This document shows, in pieces, positions 1-10,016 of a DNA stretch of 64,000 bases (within the stretch, counting starts at the first letter, position 1; each line of letters begins with the position of its first letter). The notes beneath the pieces were generated by a model. It was given only the letters and a program-made list of their open reading frames with translations. It ran no database searches and was not told the origin of the DNA. The translations under genes and the position numbers were made by a program. The stretch is from Symsagittifera roscoffensis (lineage: Eukaryota; Xenacoelomorpha; Acoela; Convolutidae): positions 79,383,617-79,447,616 of the forward strand of contig NC_087063.1 in assembly GCF_963678635.1 (NCBI RefSeq), read 5' to 3'.

Positions 1-173
1 AGAATTCCAACCTGGGAATCGACTGCATGAACAAAGGGACAAACGATATGAAGGCGCAATACGTGATTGAGACTCTGATCGCGAAGAAACAGCAGATCAC
101 TCTGGCCGCCCAGGTAGTCAGACTGATTCTGAAGATTGATGACGTCAGAACTGTTGGCGAACACGGAGACTAA
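1..173 (+). CDS. CCT5: T-complex protein 1 subunit epsilon, C-terminal end (partial)
   Basis: The first complete codon is at 3 and the stop TAA is at 171-173, leaving about 56 codons of an exon that enters from outside the window. The peptide contains [13 protein letters not shown], then [20 protein letters not shown] and LILKIDD, which is the conserved tail of the epsilon subunit of the cytosolic CCT/TRiC chaperonin. CCT5 is one of eight subunits of the double-ring ATP-driven folding machine that handles actin, tubulin and WD40 proteins. The piece shown is the end of the equatorial domain. An AATAAA lies at 264-269, about 90 bases past the stop, and is a plausible polyadenylation signal. No frame break is seen. 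An overlapping frame at 136-339 is only a shadow. Confidence 0.9.
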   Translation, partial: NSNLGIDCMNKGTNDMKAQYVIETLIAKKQQITLAAQVVRLILKIDDVRTVGEHGD

Positions 174-263
174 TTTGTGTCGCCGACCTCACCATCCTGT
201 TTTGTGCATCACGTTAAGGTGTCTCGGATTCATTGCTGCTGTTGATCATGAGCTTGAAGTGTT

Positions 264-269
264 AATAAA
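264..269 (+). promoter_or_regulatory. Polyadenylation signal of CCT5
   Basis: A canonical AATAAA lies about 90 bases downstream of the CCT5 stop codon, in the right place for the mRNA 3' end. It is assigned by motif and position only. Confidence 0.45.
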
Positions 270-919
270 TGATGTAAATTTGCAAAGTGGAGATTGTTAT
301 ATTGCTCTCGTACTTAAATTGTGTCATAAAACCATATGAAATTGAAAGCCTTGAATTAGCCTTTAATCAGTTCAGAGTAGGTTAGCGTAGTAGTACAGAA
401 GTATTGCGGAAACGTTTTCTCATGAATATCTTGGAAAATATAAAATAATATTTGGATGTTTTTGATACGATTTTTTTTTAAAACTGTACGAAAGTGCGAC
501 AGTCATATCATTTAGCTTTGAAATATTACAATATATACAGCCATTCAACTTGTGCTAACGAATCCGATAACAAGTTGTCTTGTCAGTGGGAATTAGACTT
601 TTCACGCACATTTTTTATCAATCTGTAAGAAATTGATCTTGTTTCATTATGAAACGCCAATTGATTTCGGAGCTGGATTTTTAGTGTCGAGGTTAAGCTT
701 CTGCTTGATAGTCCAAAGCTCTCGAATTTGATTCCTGGTAGGTTCTTGTGTTTTTCGTTCTTTTTTTCGTTGTCTTGATTTTTGGCGGAATCTCTGTCGG
801 TATGATTTCCGAATAAGAAATTGATAACTATTTACTCTAGTGTGTGTGTCTAGGTGCTTTGCAAGTTGAAAATTGTACGGTTTCTGAGACGGTAGATGTT
901 TTATTGCCGAAAATTTTTT

Positions 920-1588
920 GGTGTCTTTTCGGTCGGCTAACATGGTGTCGGCTTCACTTCTGTCCGCTCAATTATCTATCGTTTTAAATTTTTTTTCCAG
1001 TCCTTCATTTTATATTGTTTGCAGTTTTATTCAAAAGCCGATAACTGTTCGCAATAATAGGTTGGGGTTTAGCAATCCTGAAATTATTGTCATTCTTAAA
1101 ATAATTTTCAATCCATACTTTCGAGAAAATATTTTAGTTTGAAATGCCATCTTTTGTTGTTTTGCGCTATTTTTCAATCTAGATTGATAGCATCATATCT
1201 GCTTTTTTCGATGCTTTAAAAATAGATATGTTATCTTCTGTGTTTTATACGAAAAAGTGCGTCGAAGTATTTTTGAGCCCAGCTAATATTCTTTTGTCTT
1301 CCGTGCTCATAGTTAATTGCTTACGGCATCCATATTTTTTCATTATAATGTTTTTTGTTTAGTGTTCATTTTATCTTTTTTCTTTTTCCTGTAACATGAA
1401 CTTCAAAATCAAGTTGGCGTGGTTTTTATATTTTTTCAAGCGACAAATGATTTGAAAAAAGTCGTGAAACAGAATTTGCCAATACTTTATCATTCCCTGC
1501 ATTGTGCAAAGGTTTTTCCTCGTTTTTGATTTTTTTACTGTCTATTTTCTGCATCGCAAGTGGTGAGAAGCTCCACTTTGCTCTGTGT
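920..1588 (+). repeat. Degenerate fragment of the hairpin-ended repeat family, right end at 1552-1588
   Basis: The stretch near 928-985 (cggctaacatggtgtcggct and following) resembles sequence at 23722 and 36540, inside other copies of the family. The segment ends with ATCGCAAGTGGTGAGAAGCT, a decayed hairpin and CTCTGTGT at about 1552-1588, the same right terminus found at 23866-23899, 46894-46931 and 58262-58301. No coding sequence is supported between the CCT5 tail and the USP gene. Confidence 0.55.
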
Positions 1589-1834
1589 ACATAATACATT
1601 ATTGTTGCATATTCTTGTGATTGCTCATTTTTATTGTCGATGAGTTTAGTGAAGACAATTGTATAGGTCGAGTTTTTCGATTTTTTTCAGGAAAAGTTGT
1701 TGAAAATTTGTTCAGACCTAATTTGATCTTCTGCCGTTTGACTTTTGGTTTCTTTTTTAGTTCAATTCTAATTTGCACTCTTCATGTTAACAAAAGGAAA
1801 TAACGCGAAAATAACTGATGCGCTTCTAGTTTGG

Positions 1835-2110
1835 AAAGTAGATTTTATCAGATTTCCCAGCGGAATAAAAAGTTCAACTATTAATCCAGTTTTCTCAATA
1901 TTGGTCAATTAGATCAAAAAAAGTGTCAATCATAAATTAAATTTCTAGCTCTTAATGCCATCTATGATTTCTTTGGAATTCAAAATGTCGAGAAAAAACT
2001 CTTCATTTTTTTCGTTTTTTTTTGAATTTATTGACCTTTTTTCATTTGTCTATTGGCTATGTTTATTCTATTTCCGAAGGTATTCCATTTGGTTACAATT
2101 GATTGTTATC
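1835..2110 (+). repeat. Fragment of the hairpin-ended repeat family (internal region)
   Basis: The text from 'gatttcccagcggaataaaa' through 'gctcttaatgccatctatga' and the following T-rich run matches, with divergence, 22980-23200, 35820-36040 and 55700-55920 in the same order. It lies immediately upstream of the USP gene, so that gene's 5' flank is repeat-derived. Confidence 0.5.
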
Positions 2111-2245
2111 CTCTGTCATAATCAAGTTTTTTGTACTACAATTGTTAGCGAAGTCGGTTATGCACAGAAGACGGATGTACTGTGTTTTTGAATGCAAATT
2201 AACTGAACGACAAAACCTGATTTTTTTAAAATCCAGATATGCAAT

Positions 2246-4627
2246 ATGGCGAAATTGTTTTCCGGACCCTCGTCTTCATCATCATCATCTCAGTCTTATC
2301 CATCTCTAGTACGGTCCAACAGGAGACGTAAAAAGTTAGTTGGTCTATTCAACCCCTCTAACTACTGCTTCGCTAATGTCTGTGTGCAAGTGTGCTTCCA
2401 TATCGAGCCTTTTAGAATCTACTTCTTGGCTAATATATTCAAACAACACATATCACCCAAAAGAGATCCAAATGTCTCCAGCGTTCTTGCTGAAATGTTT
2501 GCCAAACTAGCCGATGAACGAAACGAGTTAGTTAATTTGCAGAAAATGCTGAAAGTAATGGGCTCTGATTATTTCACTATCGGTTACATACACCACGACT
2601 CATTTGAGTTCCTCCTAAGCGTGCTGGATAAGTTAGACGAAGAGTTAAACTGTATGCCGAACCACCAGTTCATGTTTTACATACCGACTGTGAACCCACT
2701 AAGGTCGGTAGTAGAAAAAAACTGGAACGCCTTCAGTGAAAGCAAAGGATCGATTGTGAAGCAGTTATTCTATGGCACGGAGTGCTCAATTTTCACTTGT
2801 ATTAAGTGCCAACATAACAGTTACTCCTCCGAACCGAGTATAATGTTTTCAGTCGCCTTACCGCAAAAAGTGGTCCAAGTTTACTTTTTCCGAAAGGAGC
2901 CATCTTCAACTATACAGTGTATTGAGGTTGCTTGTAAATGCGACGACGGTACTTACATAACAGTCGAAACTGTAATCTGCCAGCTCTCGCTGATGTTCAA
3001 AATACAAATCCACGACATAATGCTTTGCCATATTTCGAAAGATTTTGAGTCGTTGTATGAGCTAGATTGGACTGCCAAAATTGTTCCTCAATTAAAACTG
3101 GTCGCCTTTGAAACGCCGAGCATGGCCGACCATTTTTATGTTGATTTGAAAGTAGAAAGTAGTTTACTGGCACCGTTGGTATCAATTTGTGCGCATTGCT
3201 TTAATCAGTCAGATTCTCTGAAAAAGTGTTCCATTTGTAGAACAGTAGCGTACTGTAATTCTGCTTGTCAGAAAAACGACTGGCCTCTCCATAAGGGCAA
3301 ATGTCAACACAAACAACAACAGTTAGAAACTGATTCGTCCAAGTTTACAGACATTGGGATTCAACTGGTTTTCCCACTGGATATAGAACTCGATGATTTG
3401 AACTGGGATTTTTTTGAGGAAAATTGCCTTAAAATGTCTCAGAGATTTCTGGAATTTACAGGGTCACAAGTATCGTTACACGAGTCAAACAACAATGACG
3501 TTCACTTGACAAACGGATTTGGGAATGAAACTTTGGAAACAGAATTGTTTGAAGACGTTCAATGCACAAGTGGTGATGCTTTGATTGAAGATTTAAATAG
3601 TGTAGAAGACATTTGGTTCTCAATCGAAGACTTCAACGAATCAGGTCAAGTTTTTAGTTGCAGAGAAACCAAATCTAATAAGTGTTCCGTTCATTCAAGT
3701 AAACGAAAACTGTTGAACGGGGATTTAAAAGTTGACATTATAGCTACTTTCGAGGAGAAACATTTCGATCAGGAAGATGTGAATCGGTTTCCGAACTTCT
3801 TCGACGGAAGATCCGAAGTTCGAGAAATCTCGTTACATGATTTAGACGAGACGGGTTGGACTGACTTTGTCGAAATGATGAAATGTTCAAGTGAAATACC
3901 TCTGCTGACATTATACATATGCAGCAATTCTACTACGCAACAGAAGAAGCCGCCTTCGAATCAGATTCAACTAGAGCACAATAGCCGTAATTGGGCCGTT
4001 GTCAAAGAGATGCTTCGTAATGCAGGATCAAATTCAGTCATTGATTGTCGAAGGGCGACTTTACAACAGTGTTTCAACTCACATTTTGCGCCGATTCGAG
4101 TCTCGGAAAGGAGCTGTGATAATTGTAAGGAAAAATGTGACTCAATCAAGTACTCGTACTGCTGGAATCTACCGAGTTATTTGTTCATACATTTCAAACG
4201 AGCGGCAGAATTCCAAAATCTGGCAAAGTTGTCGACTGCTGTTGAGTTTCCACTAGATGAGTTGGACTTGTCATCCTTCGCTGCTATTGGTCAGACTGAC
4301 ATCCAATCATATTCGTCGAAATATCGCTACAGATTGCACTCTTTGGTCCAGCATCATGGCAGGCTACAGGTCAAAGGTCACTACACGTGCTATGTCCGAG
4401 TTAGTTCGAACATTGACGATAACTCAAACGAAGAAACGGAGCATGGTGGAATTGAGGATAATTTGGCGGAAAAAAGAGAAGATGAGTGGTATCATTTTGA
4501 CGACGATCATATTACACGAGCAAGTGAACAGTCAGTAGCAAAGGCCGAGCCTTACGTGCTGGTATACGAGAATATTTCTCATCACGCCAAGACTAATATT
4601 TCTCAAATTTTCAACAGCTTCTGTTGA
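2246..4627 (+). CDS. USP19-like ubiquitin carboxyl-terminal hydrolase with inserted MYND finger
   Basis: This 793-residue frame has no intron. It is a USP-family cysteine protease that removes ubiquitin. The Cys box is at residues 32-48 (GLFNPSNYCFANVCVQ) with the catalytic Cys at 41. Paired zinc-finger cysteines are C185/C188 and C624/C627. The His box is GHYTCYVR at 711-718 (H712), followed by WYHFDDDH at 748-755. Residues 315-353 form a MYND zinc finger (CAHC ... CSIC ... YCNSACQ ... W..HKGKC) inside the catalytic domain, an arrangement typical of USP19. The CS/p23 domains and C-terminal membrane anchor of vertebrate USP19 are not visible. The Cys box has Ser-Asn where most USPs have Gly-Asn, and the usual Q-x-D-A-x-EF motif reads HHDSFEF. 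The ATG at 2246 follows a possible splice acceptor (tttaaaatccag, ending 2236), so an upstream exon is possible. AATAAA lies at 4705-4710. Confidence 0.85.
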   Translation: MAKLFSGPSSSSSSSQSYPSLVRSNRRRKKLVGLFNPSNYCFANVCVQVCFHIEPFRIYFLANIFKQHISPKRDPNVSSVLAEMFAKLADERNELVNLQKMLKVMGSDYFTIGYIHHDSFEFLLSVLDKLDEELNCMPNHQFMFYIPTVNPLRSVVEKNWNAFSESKGSIVKQLFYGTECSIFTCIKCQHNSYSSEPSIMFSVALPQKVVQVYFFRKEPSSTIQCIEVACKCDDGTYITVETVICQLSLMFKIQIHDIMLCHISKDFESLYELDWTAKIVPQLKLVAFETPSMADHFYVDLKVESSLLAPLVSICAHCFNQSDSLKKCSICRTVAYCNSACQKNDWPLHKGKCQHKQQQLETDSSKFTDIGIQLVFPLDIELDDLNWDFFEENCLKMSQRFLEFTGSQVSLHESNNNDVHLTNGFGNETLETELFEDVQCTSGDALIEDLNSVEDIWFSIEDFNESGQVFSCRETKSNKCSVHSSKRKLLNGDLKVDIIATFEEKHFDQEDVNRFPNFFDGRSEVREISLHDLDETGWTDFVEMMKCSSEIPLLTLYICSNSTTQQKKPPSNQIQLEHNSRNWAVVKEMLRNAGSNSVIDCRRATLQQCFNSHFAPIRVSERSCDNCKEKCDSIKYSYCWNLPSYLFIHFKRAAEFQNLAKLSTAVEFPLDELDLSSFAAIGQTDIQSYSSKYRYRLHSLVQHHGRLQVKGHYTCYVRVSSNIDDNSNEETEHGGIEDNLAEKREDEWYHFDDDHITRASEQSVAKAEPYVLVYENISHHAKTNISQIFNSFC

Positions 4628-4704
4628 GTCGTCTTGATTGATAGTTTATTTCTTACCGTCTGTTGTTACGGTTGTTATTGTTTATTTTGATAACTAAAGC
4701 TGCT

Positions 4705-4710
4705 AATAAA
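4705..4710 (+). promoter_or_regulatory. Polyadenylation signal of the USP19-like gene
   Basis: AATAAA lies about 78 bases after the stop codon of the USP gene. It is assigned by motif and position. Confidence 0.5.
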
Positions 4711-4794
4711 GCCTATTTCTCGCATTTGGTTTGATTAAGCTGAAGTTAAGAGTGTACACTAAGACGAATTTTAATTAATTCAATAGATCGTACA

Positions 4795-5020
4795 TGTCGG
4801 CATTGGCATTGTAGCGCTCTGGTAATGATGGTGCCCAGCAATCATATGATTGCTGGTTCAAATCGCACTTGCGCTGCATTTTGCAAGGTGAGCTCTTGCA
4901 AGTAAGTCATAGTTTAAAGGGCGCTGAATATATGCGCTCATGTCAACCTAAATTTTTCACTTCTCGGTTCGGCCCTCGGGCTGGTTGGCTAAAAATTTCG
5001 AAGATTTGTAGATTCGGTGA
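4795..5020 (+). mobile_element. tRNA-derived SINE
   Basis: There is a degenerate pol III A box (GTAGCGCTCTGGTAATGATGG, about 4810-4830) and a B box (GGTTCAAATC, about 4854-4863). The downstream body contains 'aggtgagctcttgcaa' and 'ctcggttcggccctcgggct'. The same order of blocks recurs at 50517-50650 (TGGCGCATCGGTAGTGATGG, then ggtgagctctt, then ccgggtttggcctctggttg), which argues for a dispersed SINE family rather than a functional tRNA. No clean cloverleaf can be drawn. Confidence 0.5.
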
Positions 5021-5606
5021 ATCAACAATTTTGTATCTGTTCAAGTTTGTGCTCACTTTTGTGTAATAAATAAGCCTCGAGGCCATGTTATTACGCAAAA
5101 TGGCCGTAGAATTATGCAGTTTTGGTTAACTTGAACGGCGCTGTCCCTGTTTGGATTTTGTTACATCAATTTACTAATCAGCAACCTAAAATTGCTAGGC
5201 ATTTATAAATGTTTCTGGACTTTTCAGATACGTCGTTGGTATCTCTTTAACTTGAGCCCTGGTTTGATTACATGTCATTTGACTGATTGATATCTTTCTG
5301 ACTATTTCAATACTAGGCAGGCCAGATGTAATTCAGACGACATCTGATGGGAACTCGATCAAATTGGCTACAAAAACAAGCGACATAATCATATTTAGCT
5401 GATGCATTGGGCATCCAAAGCAGTGCTCTATATGATTTCACAAGAATAGAGTGACTTAACACACCTTGGAAGATGTCATCACAGAACTCGTCATACTACG
5501 GTAACAAAACTAATTACTCATAATGAATGAATTTGAGTGTTTTGTACTTTTTAACCCGTACTTTAATGAGCCAAAGTTTGCAGTATTTTTGTTGAATTTG
5601 TACTCT

Positions 5607-6208
5607 GAACATTGTTTTATGCTATTTACCCTTGCGATGAGCGAGGTTATTGCAATCGGGTACTAGACTTTTTTCCCGCAAATAACTTTGTTCACAGCCT
5701 CACAGGACTTTCAGTTTTTTGTTTTATTTACCTATTTTTTCCGGCTTAATAGGTTTCTACCTATATTATAACGGCTTAGTGGCCTCATTTTTTTTCATTC
5801 GACGAGCGAATAAAGTTTTTGTGTGAGCGTGTTTTGAGGGCAAGGGGGACTTAATAAATTTTTATAAGCTCTGATTTTTTTCTATATTAAAAGTCTCATC
5901 GCAAGGGTAAATAGCATAAAACAATGTTCAGAAAAATGAACATTGTTTTATGCTATTTACCCTTGCGATGAGCGAGGTTATTGCAATCGGGTACTAGACT
6001 TTTTTCCCGCAAATAACTTTGTTCACAGCCTCACAGGACTTTCAGTTTTTTGTTTTATTTACCTATTTTTTCCGGCTTAATAGGTTTCTACCTATATTAT
6101 AACGGCTTAGTGGCCTCATTTTTTTTCATTCGACGAGCGAATAAAGTTTTTGTGTGAGCGTGTTTTGAGGGCAAGGGGGACTTAATAAATTTTTATAAGC
6201 TCTGATTT
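5607..6208 (+). repeat. 331-bp direct repeat with an inverted copy of its 5' end at the junction
   Basis: The block at 5607-5879 (starting gaacattgttttatgc) is repeated almost exactly at 5938-6208. Between them, 5895-5929 is the reverse complement of the first 35 bases of the unit. The order is unit, inverted start, unit. The unit start contains the left terminus of the hairpin-ended family (TTTACCCTTGCGATGAGC). Confidence 0.85.
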
Positions 6209-6441
6209 TTTTTCGGCTTAAAGGGTTTCTGTTAAGGTATTTTCGTCTTTGTTAACGATTGATATATTTTTTCGATGCTAGTTTCATTTTATTTTGTCTT
6301 TGAACACTTTTTTTCAAAACTAGCTATTCATTTTGATAGATCTAGTTTTTTGGCCTTTTACATTTTTTTGGTTTTTTCGACTTAGCTGCTTTCTTGTTTT
6401 GTATCGGAAATCGTGCGAAGCTCAGCTACGCCTCTGTATTG
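5628..6441 (+). mobile_element. Hairpin-ended (Helentron-like) non-autonomous element with internal duplication
   Basis: The left end TTTACCCTTGCGAT ... ATTGCAATCGGGTA begins at about 5628, and a second copy begins at about 5958. The right end is at about 6398-6441: gtatcggaaatcgtgcgaag, then a decayed hairpin ctcagctacg and CCTCTGTA. Internal blocks 'cggcttaa..ggcctcattttt', 'ttcgacgagcgaataaagtt' and 'tgttttgagggcaagggg' recur in the elements at 6660-7575 and 46061-46931. No protein is encoded. Confidence 0.6.
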
Positions 6442-6543
6442 AAATATGGTGCTCAATATTATTTTTTTTTGAAATGAAATCATTACGAGGCCAAACTCTT
6501 AATTTCTCATGAGAGAACGTGTTTACCTCAGTGTAATAAACAA

Positions 6544-6598
6544 AGTTGGGAAATCCGCTTACAATTTTGCGGAATCCGCTTACATTTGCGGAATCCAG
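6544..6598 (+). repeat. Clustered GCGGAATCCGCTTACA motifs
   Basis: The words 'aatccgcttacaattttgcg', 'gaatccgcttacatttgcgg' and 'aatcc' follow in tandem. Just upstream is 'cattacgaggccaaactc'. The same two blocks occur in reverse-complement order near 62640-62690 (gcggaatccgcttacaatgc, then tttggtctcgtaatg), so this is a fragment of another dispersed repeat. Confidence 0.5.
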
Positions 6599-6659
6599 AA
6601 CCTGCTATATTCGCTCATTCATTTGATCCAACAATAATTGGCAGCTGAGCTTGCTTCGC

Positions 6660-7574
6660 TTATTTCTTACTCTTGCAATTGGGTGCTTTTTTTCCGTAAA
6701 TAATTTTGTTCAGAGAATGGTCAAAATTCGAAATGGTAAATTTAGGTTCAGCTCATATGAAATGGTAAATTTAGGTTCAGCTCATATTGAATTCGAGTTT
6801 TTTTACGTCTCCGGTACACTTGGCCTGGATTTAATGATTATGCCTGGGAAGGCAATGGTCCTGGGTTCAAAATGGACTGGACCAGGTTTGTTTTCAAACG
6901 AAATATTCCGTTTCAAGAAAAATGTCTACTTATGATTTGTATGCTCATGTTTTGTCGGCTTAGTTGCCACATCGTAAAATTGTTTCTCTTTGTTGTACGC
7001 TTTTCACGCTGTAGTTGCTCGTAGTGTTTTGATTTACTCCTGCTGTTTGTAATTTTGTATATATTTATTTATGTATATATATATTTTTGGCTTTAAAACT
7101 TTATTCTACCATACTATATACTACTTAAATGATTTCGGCTCATATTTTATCGGCTTATTGATCTTATTTTGGGTAGTTTTAAAGCAAACATAGTTTTCAT
7201 GCTCACTGGATTGCACGAAAAGTTTTTTATGGCAACATTTTTTGGCTTTTTTATTGTTTTTTTCTTTTTCTCGACTTGATAGGTTTCGGGCCCAAATTAT
7301 ATCGGCTTAATGGCCTCATTTTGCGTCTTTGACGAGCGAAAAACTTTTGGATGTGCTTGTGTGTATTTTGAGGGGAAGGGGATTTGTTAACTTTCTATTC
7401 TGGAATTTATTTTCTTCTTTACTGGAATGTATTTTTTTCAAAACTAGCCTGATTCATTTTGATAGGTTTAGTTTTTCCGGCGTTTTCGTTTTTTTTTGTT
7501 TTTTTTTTCCGACTTAGCGGCTTTCTGGATTTGTATTGGAAGTTTTGCGAGGCCCAGCTTCGTCTCTGTTTAAT
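6660..7574 (+). mobile_element. Hairpin-ended (Helentron-like) non-autonomous element
   Basis: The left end is decayed (CTTACTCTTGCAATTGGGTG, then the shared 'ttttttccgtaaataatttt'). The middle carries 'tgcctgggaaggcaatggtc' and 'ggaccaggtttgttttcaaacg', related to 16990-17080 and 57680-57740. The 'cgacgagcgaaaaacttttg' and 'ttttgaggggaaggggattt' blocks follow. The right end is at 7537-7574 (gtattggaagttttgcgagg, then cccagcttcgtctctg). No coding sequence. Confidence 0.55.
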
Positions 7575-8054
7575 TTTTTTGTTCTAAAGTGCAATTTTTG
7601 GGAAGCTAGTATATAATGGTACTGAGCAGAAGACTTTCAACGCAAGATTTTGGGTGATCGAATCTGGGTGTTGTCAGTGATTCAAATTTGAGGGGATGCG
7701 CTTGAATGTCTTCCATTCTTGAATGTCTTCAACCTTTCTGGCTTTTTTCGGAATACTGAAAGTGGGAAGGAACTTTGCACTCTGGTGTTTTTCTATGCAG
7801 ATTCAGTTGCCACAATTAATTGTCAAATAAGGTAGACAATAAATGCGAAAATAAGTCAGTTCGATTTTTTTTGCTTTTTAGACGAGACCAGTTTTTGAGG
7901 GGTGCCGGACATCAAGCCGACGGGACTTGAAGCCGAATCGTAAAATTAGGGACTTCAAGCCGAAAATTTTCTCATTAAGTCATGAAATAAGGTTAATTTG
8001 AAAACTTTTCTTAAGAATTTCTCAATTTCATGATCTTTATTCGGTAATTATTAG

Positions 8055-10016
8055 CAGGGTTGTAAAATTATTGATATAGATATTATCGGAGTCATTCGAT
8101 AGATTATCGTTTTGTCATACTTTTTAAAGATAGATATATCGATATATCGAAAATTATCGCTCGAAAAAAAACTGCAGCTGAACTTTTTAATTCACAATTT
8201 TTGAAAATGAAGTAACATTCCAAAATGATTTATTGGAAAACAGGAACAGCTGACTCTCAAGGTTCACAGGTGTTGTTCGTTTTCGGTAGTCTGTGAAGAC
8301 ATAACGAGCGCGACTAAATAGTCGTTCCACGATGTTGGACGTGCACGCAATCCAACTGGGACATAAAACCTTTTGCTTCTTCGCTTCTGCAAGAATTTTT
8401 TCAGCGGGAGTTAAGTTGTCCACTAATGGTGTGGCGGCTGTTGTGGATAAAACTGATATTGCTTCGTCCTGCTCTTTTGATGTTGCTTTTCCCTGCAAAT
8501 AATTGGCAATCCCAACTTCAAAATCAGAAGCGTGGGTGAGCGTACCGTCCCCATATCCCAAATAATGGTCCAGATAAGAATAATCAACGAGAATAGAGTC
8601 GAACAGAATTCGCATTTCTGCAATATTCGTGGTTTCTTCTTGGAGTTTTTTGGATATCGATTCGAACTTTTTCAGCTCCTCAAATAACTTGCGGAGACGC
8701 AGATGGTCACTAGCTGATGGTAAAAAATTTACTAAATCAGGATCTTCTTTACTAATAAACGTCTCCAATTCGAAATAACGTCCGATCATAGCGAAAGTTG
8801 AAGACCATCTTGTAACATTGCGTAAAACTGGTCGCAAAGGAGTTTTTGTGCGTAAGTCGGCTGCTTTTTTAAGAGTGCTCAATTTTTTCATAAGGTCGTT
8901 AATTTTCCCCAATAAATCGTCATGTTCAGAAAGGAACTTTTGAGTTGCCAAGTTCAACCTGTGGGATGCACAACCGATGAGCGGAACACCAAGCAAACGT
9001 GCAATTTTGACATTGGTACTCACATTATCCCCAATTAGGAAAATAACATCGTCCACGTTTTTTTCGAAAATTGACAATGTAACACGAATAAACTCTATCT
9101 GCGATTCAGCTCCATAATCAGTTTCGTCCACTAAAGGAGCAAAAGCCAGAAGTACACATTTGCCGATATCTTTGTTTTCTGGGTCCGGATAATGAGCATA
9201 AACACCCATGTAGTGTGTCGAAGTTGAAGAATCTGTCCAACCGTCCAAAATAAGCCCAAAAGTTTTGGGTAACTCTTTGGCAATACGCGTTTCCACGTCT
9301 TTCGTAAGTAAATCAAGGTACTTCATGAAAGTAGGTCTCGAGATTTTTGGTAAATTTGAGTATTTAATATTGTACTCATTTTCAACAAAAGAAAATGGAA
9401 AACCATTCATGATTATCCATTCGAGCCAGCCGTAGTATTTCTTTGCGTTGGCAGAAATAATGAAATCATCCAAATTTGAAATCTGGCCTGACATTTCTTG
9501 TTGGTAATTCGGGTGTTTAACTTGAACATGATTCATTAAATTTTGCCAACCAGCGCCTTTCGGTTTAATTCGCTCAATTCCACAAACGCATTTGAAACCA
9601 GTTTCGGAAACTTTTGTAAAATAAAAATGGCAAATTTCTTTATTGGAACCAGCCATTTCGCAGTTTGATTTTTCGCAAGACTGTCCTGGCGTTTGTCAAG
9701 CCAGTGAAGCGGAAGTGTCAGTTCCAGGTTTATTTGCTTACTTTGAACTTTGAAGACACGCTTTCCCGCTCCAGACAATAAACAAACACTGTCTGATGCA
9801 GTAAAGTTCACTAACCTATTATTCGATTTCCACAACTGGAAGCGAAATATTTCAGTTAAATTGCTAGATTTCGGTAAAATTTGACTATAAAAGTTATCGG
9901 AACGATAATTTTTTTCAATCGATAATTATCTCGATAATTTTTTTTCGAACGATAGATTTTATCGATATATCTTATCGGCGATTATCGGATTCACAATAAT
10001 CTTTTTTACACCCCTG
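8055..10016 (-). mobile_element. Complete hAT DNA transposon (1962 bp)
   Basis: The termini are CAGGGTTGTAAAATTATTG at 8055 and, as reverse complement at the other end, CAGGGGTGTAAAAAAGATTA. The perfect 8-bp target duplication ATTATTAG lies at 8047-8054 and 10017-10024. Subterminal regions are rich in TATCGATA/TTATCG words on both sides, as expected for transposase binding sites. It encodes one 489-residue transposase on the minus strand and is inserted inside the 7900-10326 element. Confidence 0.93.
8187..9656 (-). CDS. hAT-family transposase with BED-type zinc finger
   Basis: This intact 489-residue frame spans most of the hAT element. Residues 23-48 form a BED-like finger (C23-x-C25 ... 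H43-x4-H48). The RNase-H-like core shows LILDGWTDSS (D138), FLIGDN (D210), GCASHRLNLA (C229, H232) and, in the C-terminal dimerisation region, SNIVERLFSRARYVFTDYRK with E444. These match the D, D, C/H and E positions of hAT enzymes. It would bind the terminal repeats and cut and paste the element, leaving 8-bp duplications. At 489 residues it is shorter than the usual 600 or more, with a compact insertion domain, but no stop or frameshift is seen. The ATG at 9656 is the first in frame before the zinc finger. Frames at 8423-8623, 9131-9316 and 9536-9835 are shadows. Confidence 0.93.
   Translation of the reverse strand: MAGSNKEICHFYFTKVSETGFKCVCGIERIKPKGAGWQNLMNHVQVKHPNYQQEMSGQISNLDDFIISANAKKYYGWLEWIIMNGFPFSFVENEYNIKYSNLPKISRPTFMKYLDLLTKDVETRIAKELPKTFGLILDGWTDSSTSTHYMGVYAHYPDPENKDIGKCVLLAFAPLVDETDYGAESQIEFIRVTLSIFEKNVDDVIFLIGDNVSTNVKIARLLGVPLIGCASHRLNLATQKFLSEHDDLLGKINDLMKKLSTLKKAADLRTKTPLRPVLRNVTRWSSTFAMIGRYFELETFISKEDPDLVNFLPSASDHLRLRKLFEELKKFESISKKLQEETTNIAEMRILFDSILVDYSYLDHYLGYGDGTLTHASDFEVGIANYLQGKATSKEQDEAISVLSTTAATPLVDNLTPAEKILAEAKKQKVLCPSWIACTSNIVERLFSRARYVFTDYRKRTTPVNLESQLFLFSNKSFWNVTSFSKIVN

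Noticed and set aside
647-943. 98-residue basic minus-strand frame
   Set aside because: It is Lys/Arg-rich translation of T/C-rich repeat sequence related to the hairpin-ended family, with no domain.
4795-4880. Functional tRNA gene
   Set aside because: There are A/B-box-like words but no acceptor stem or anticodon arm. The same blocks recur at 50517 with a shared non-tRNA body, so it is called a SINE.
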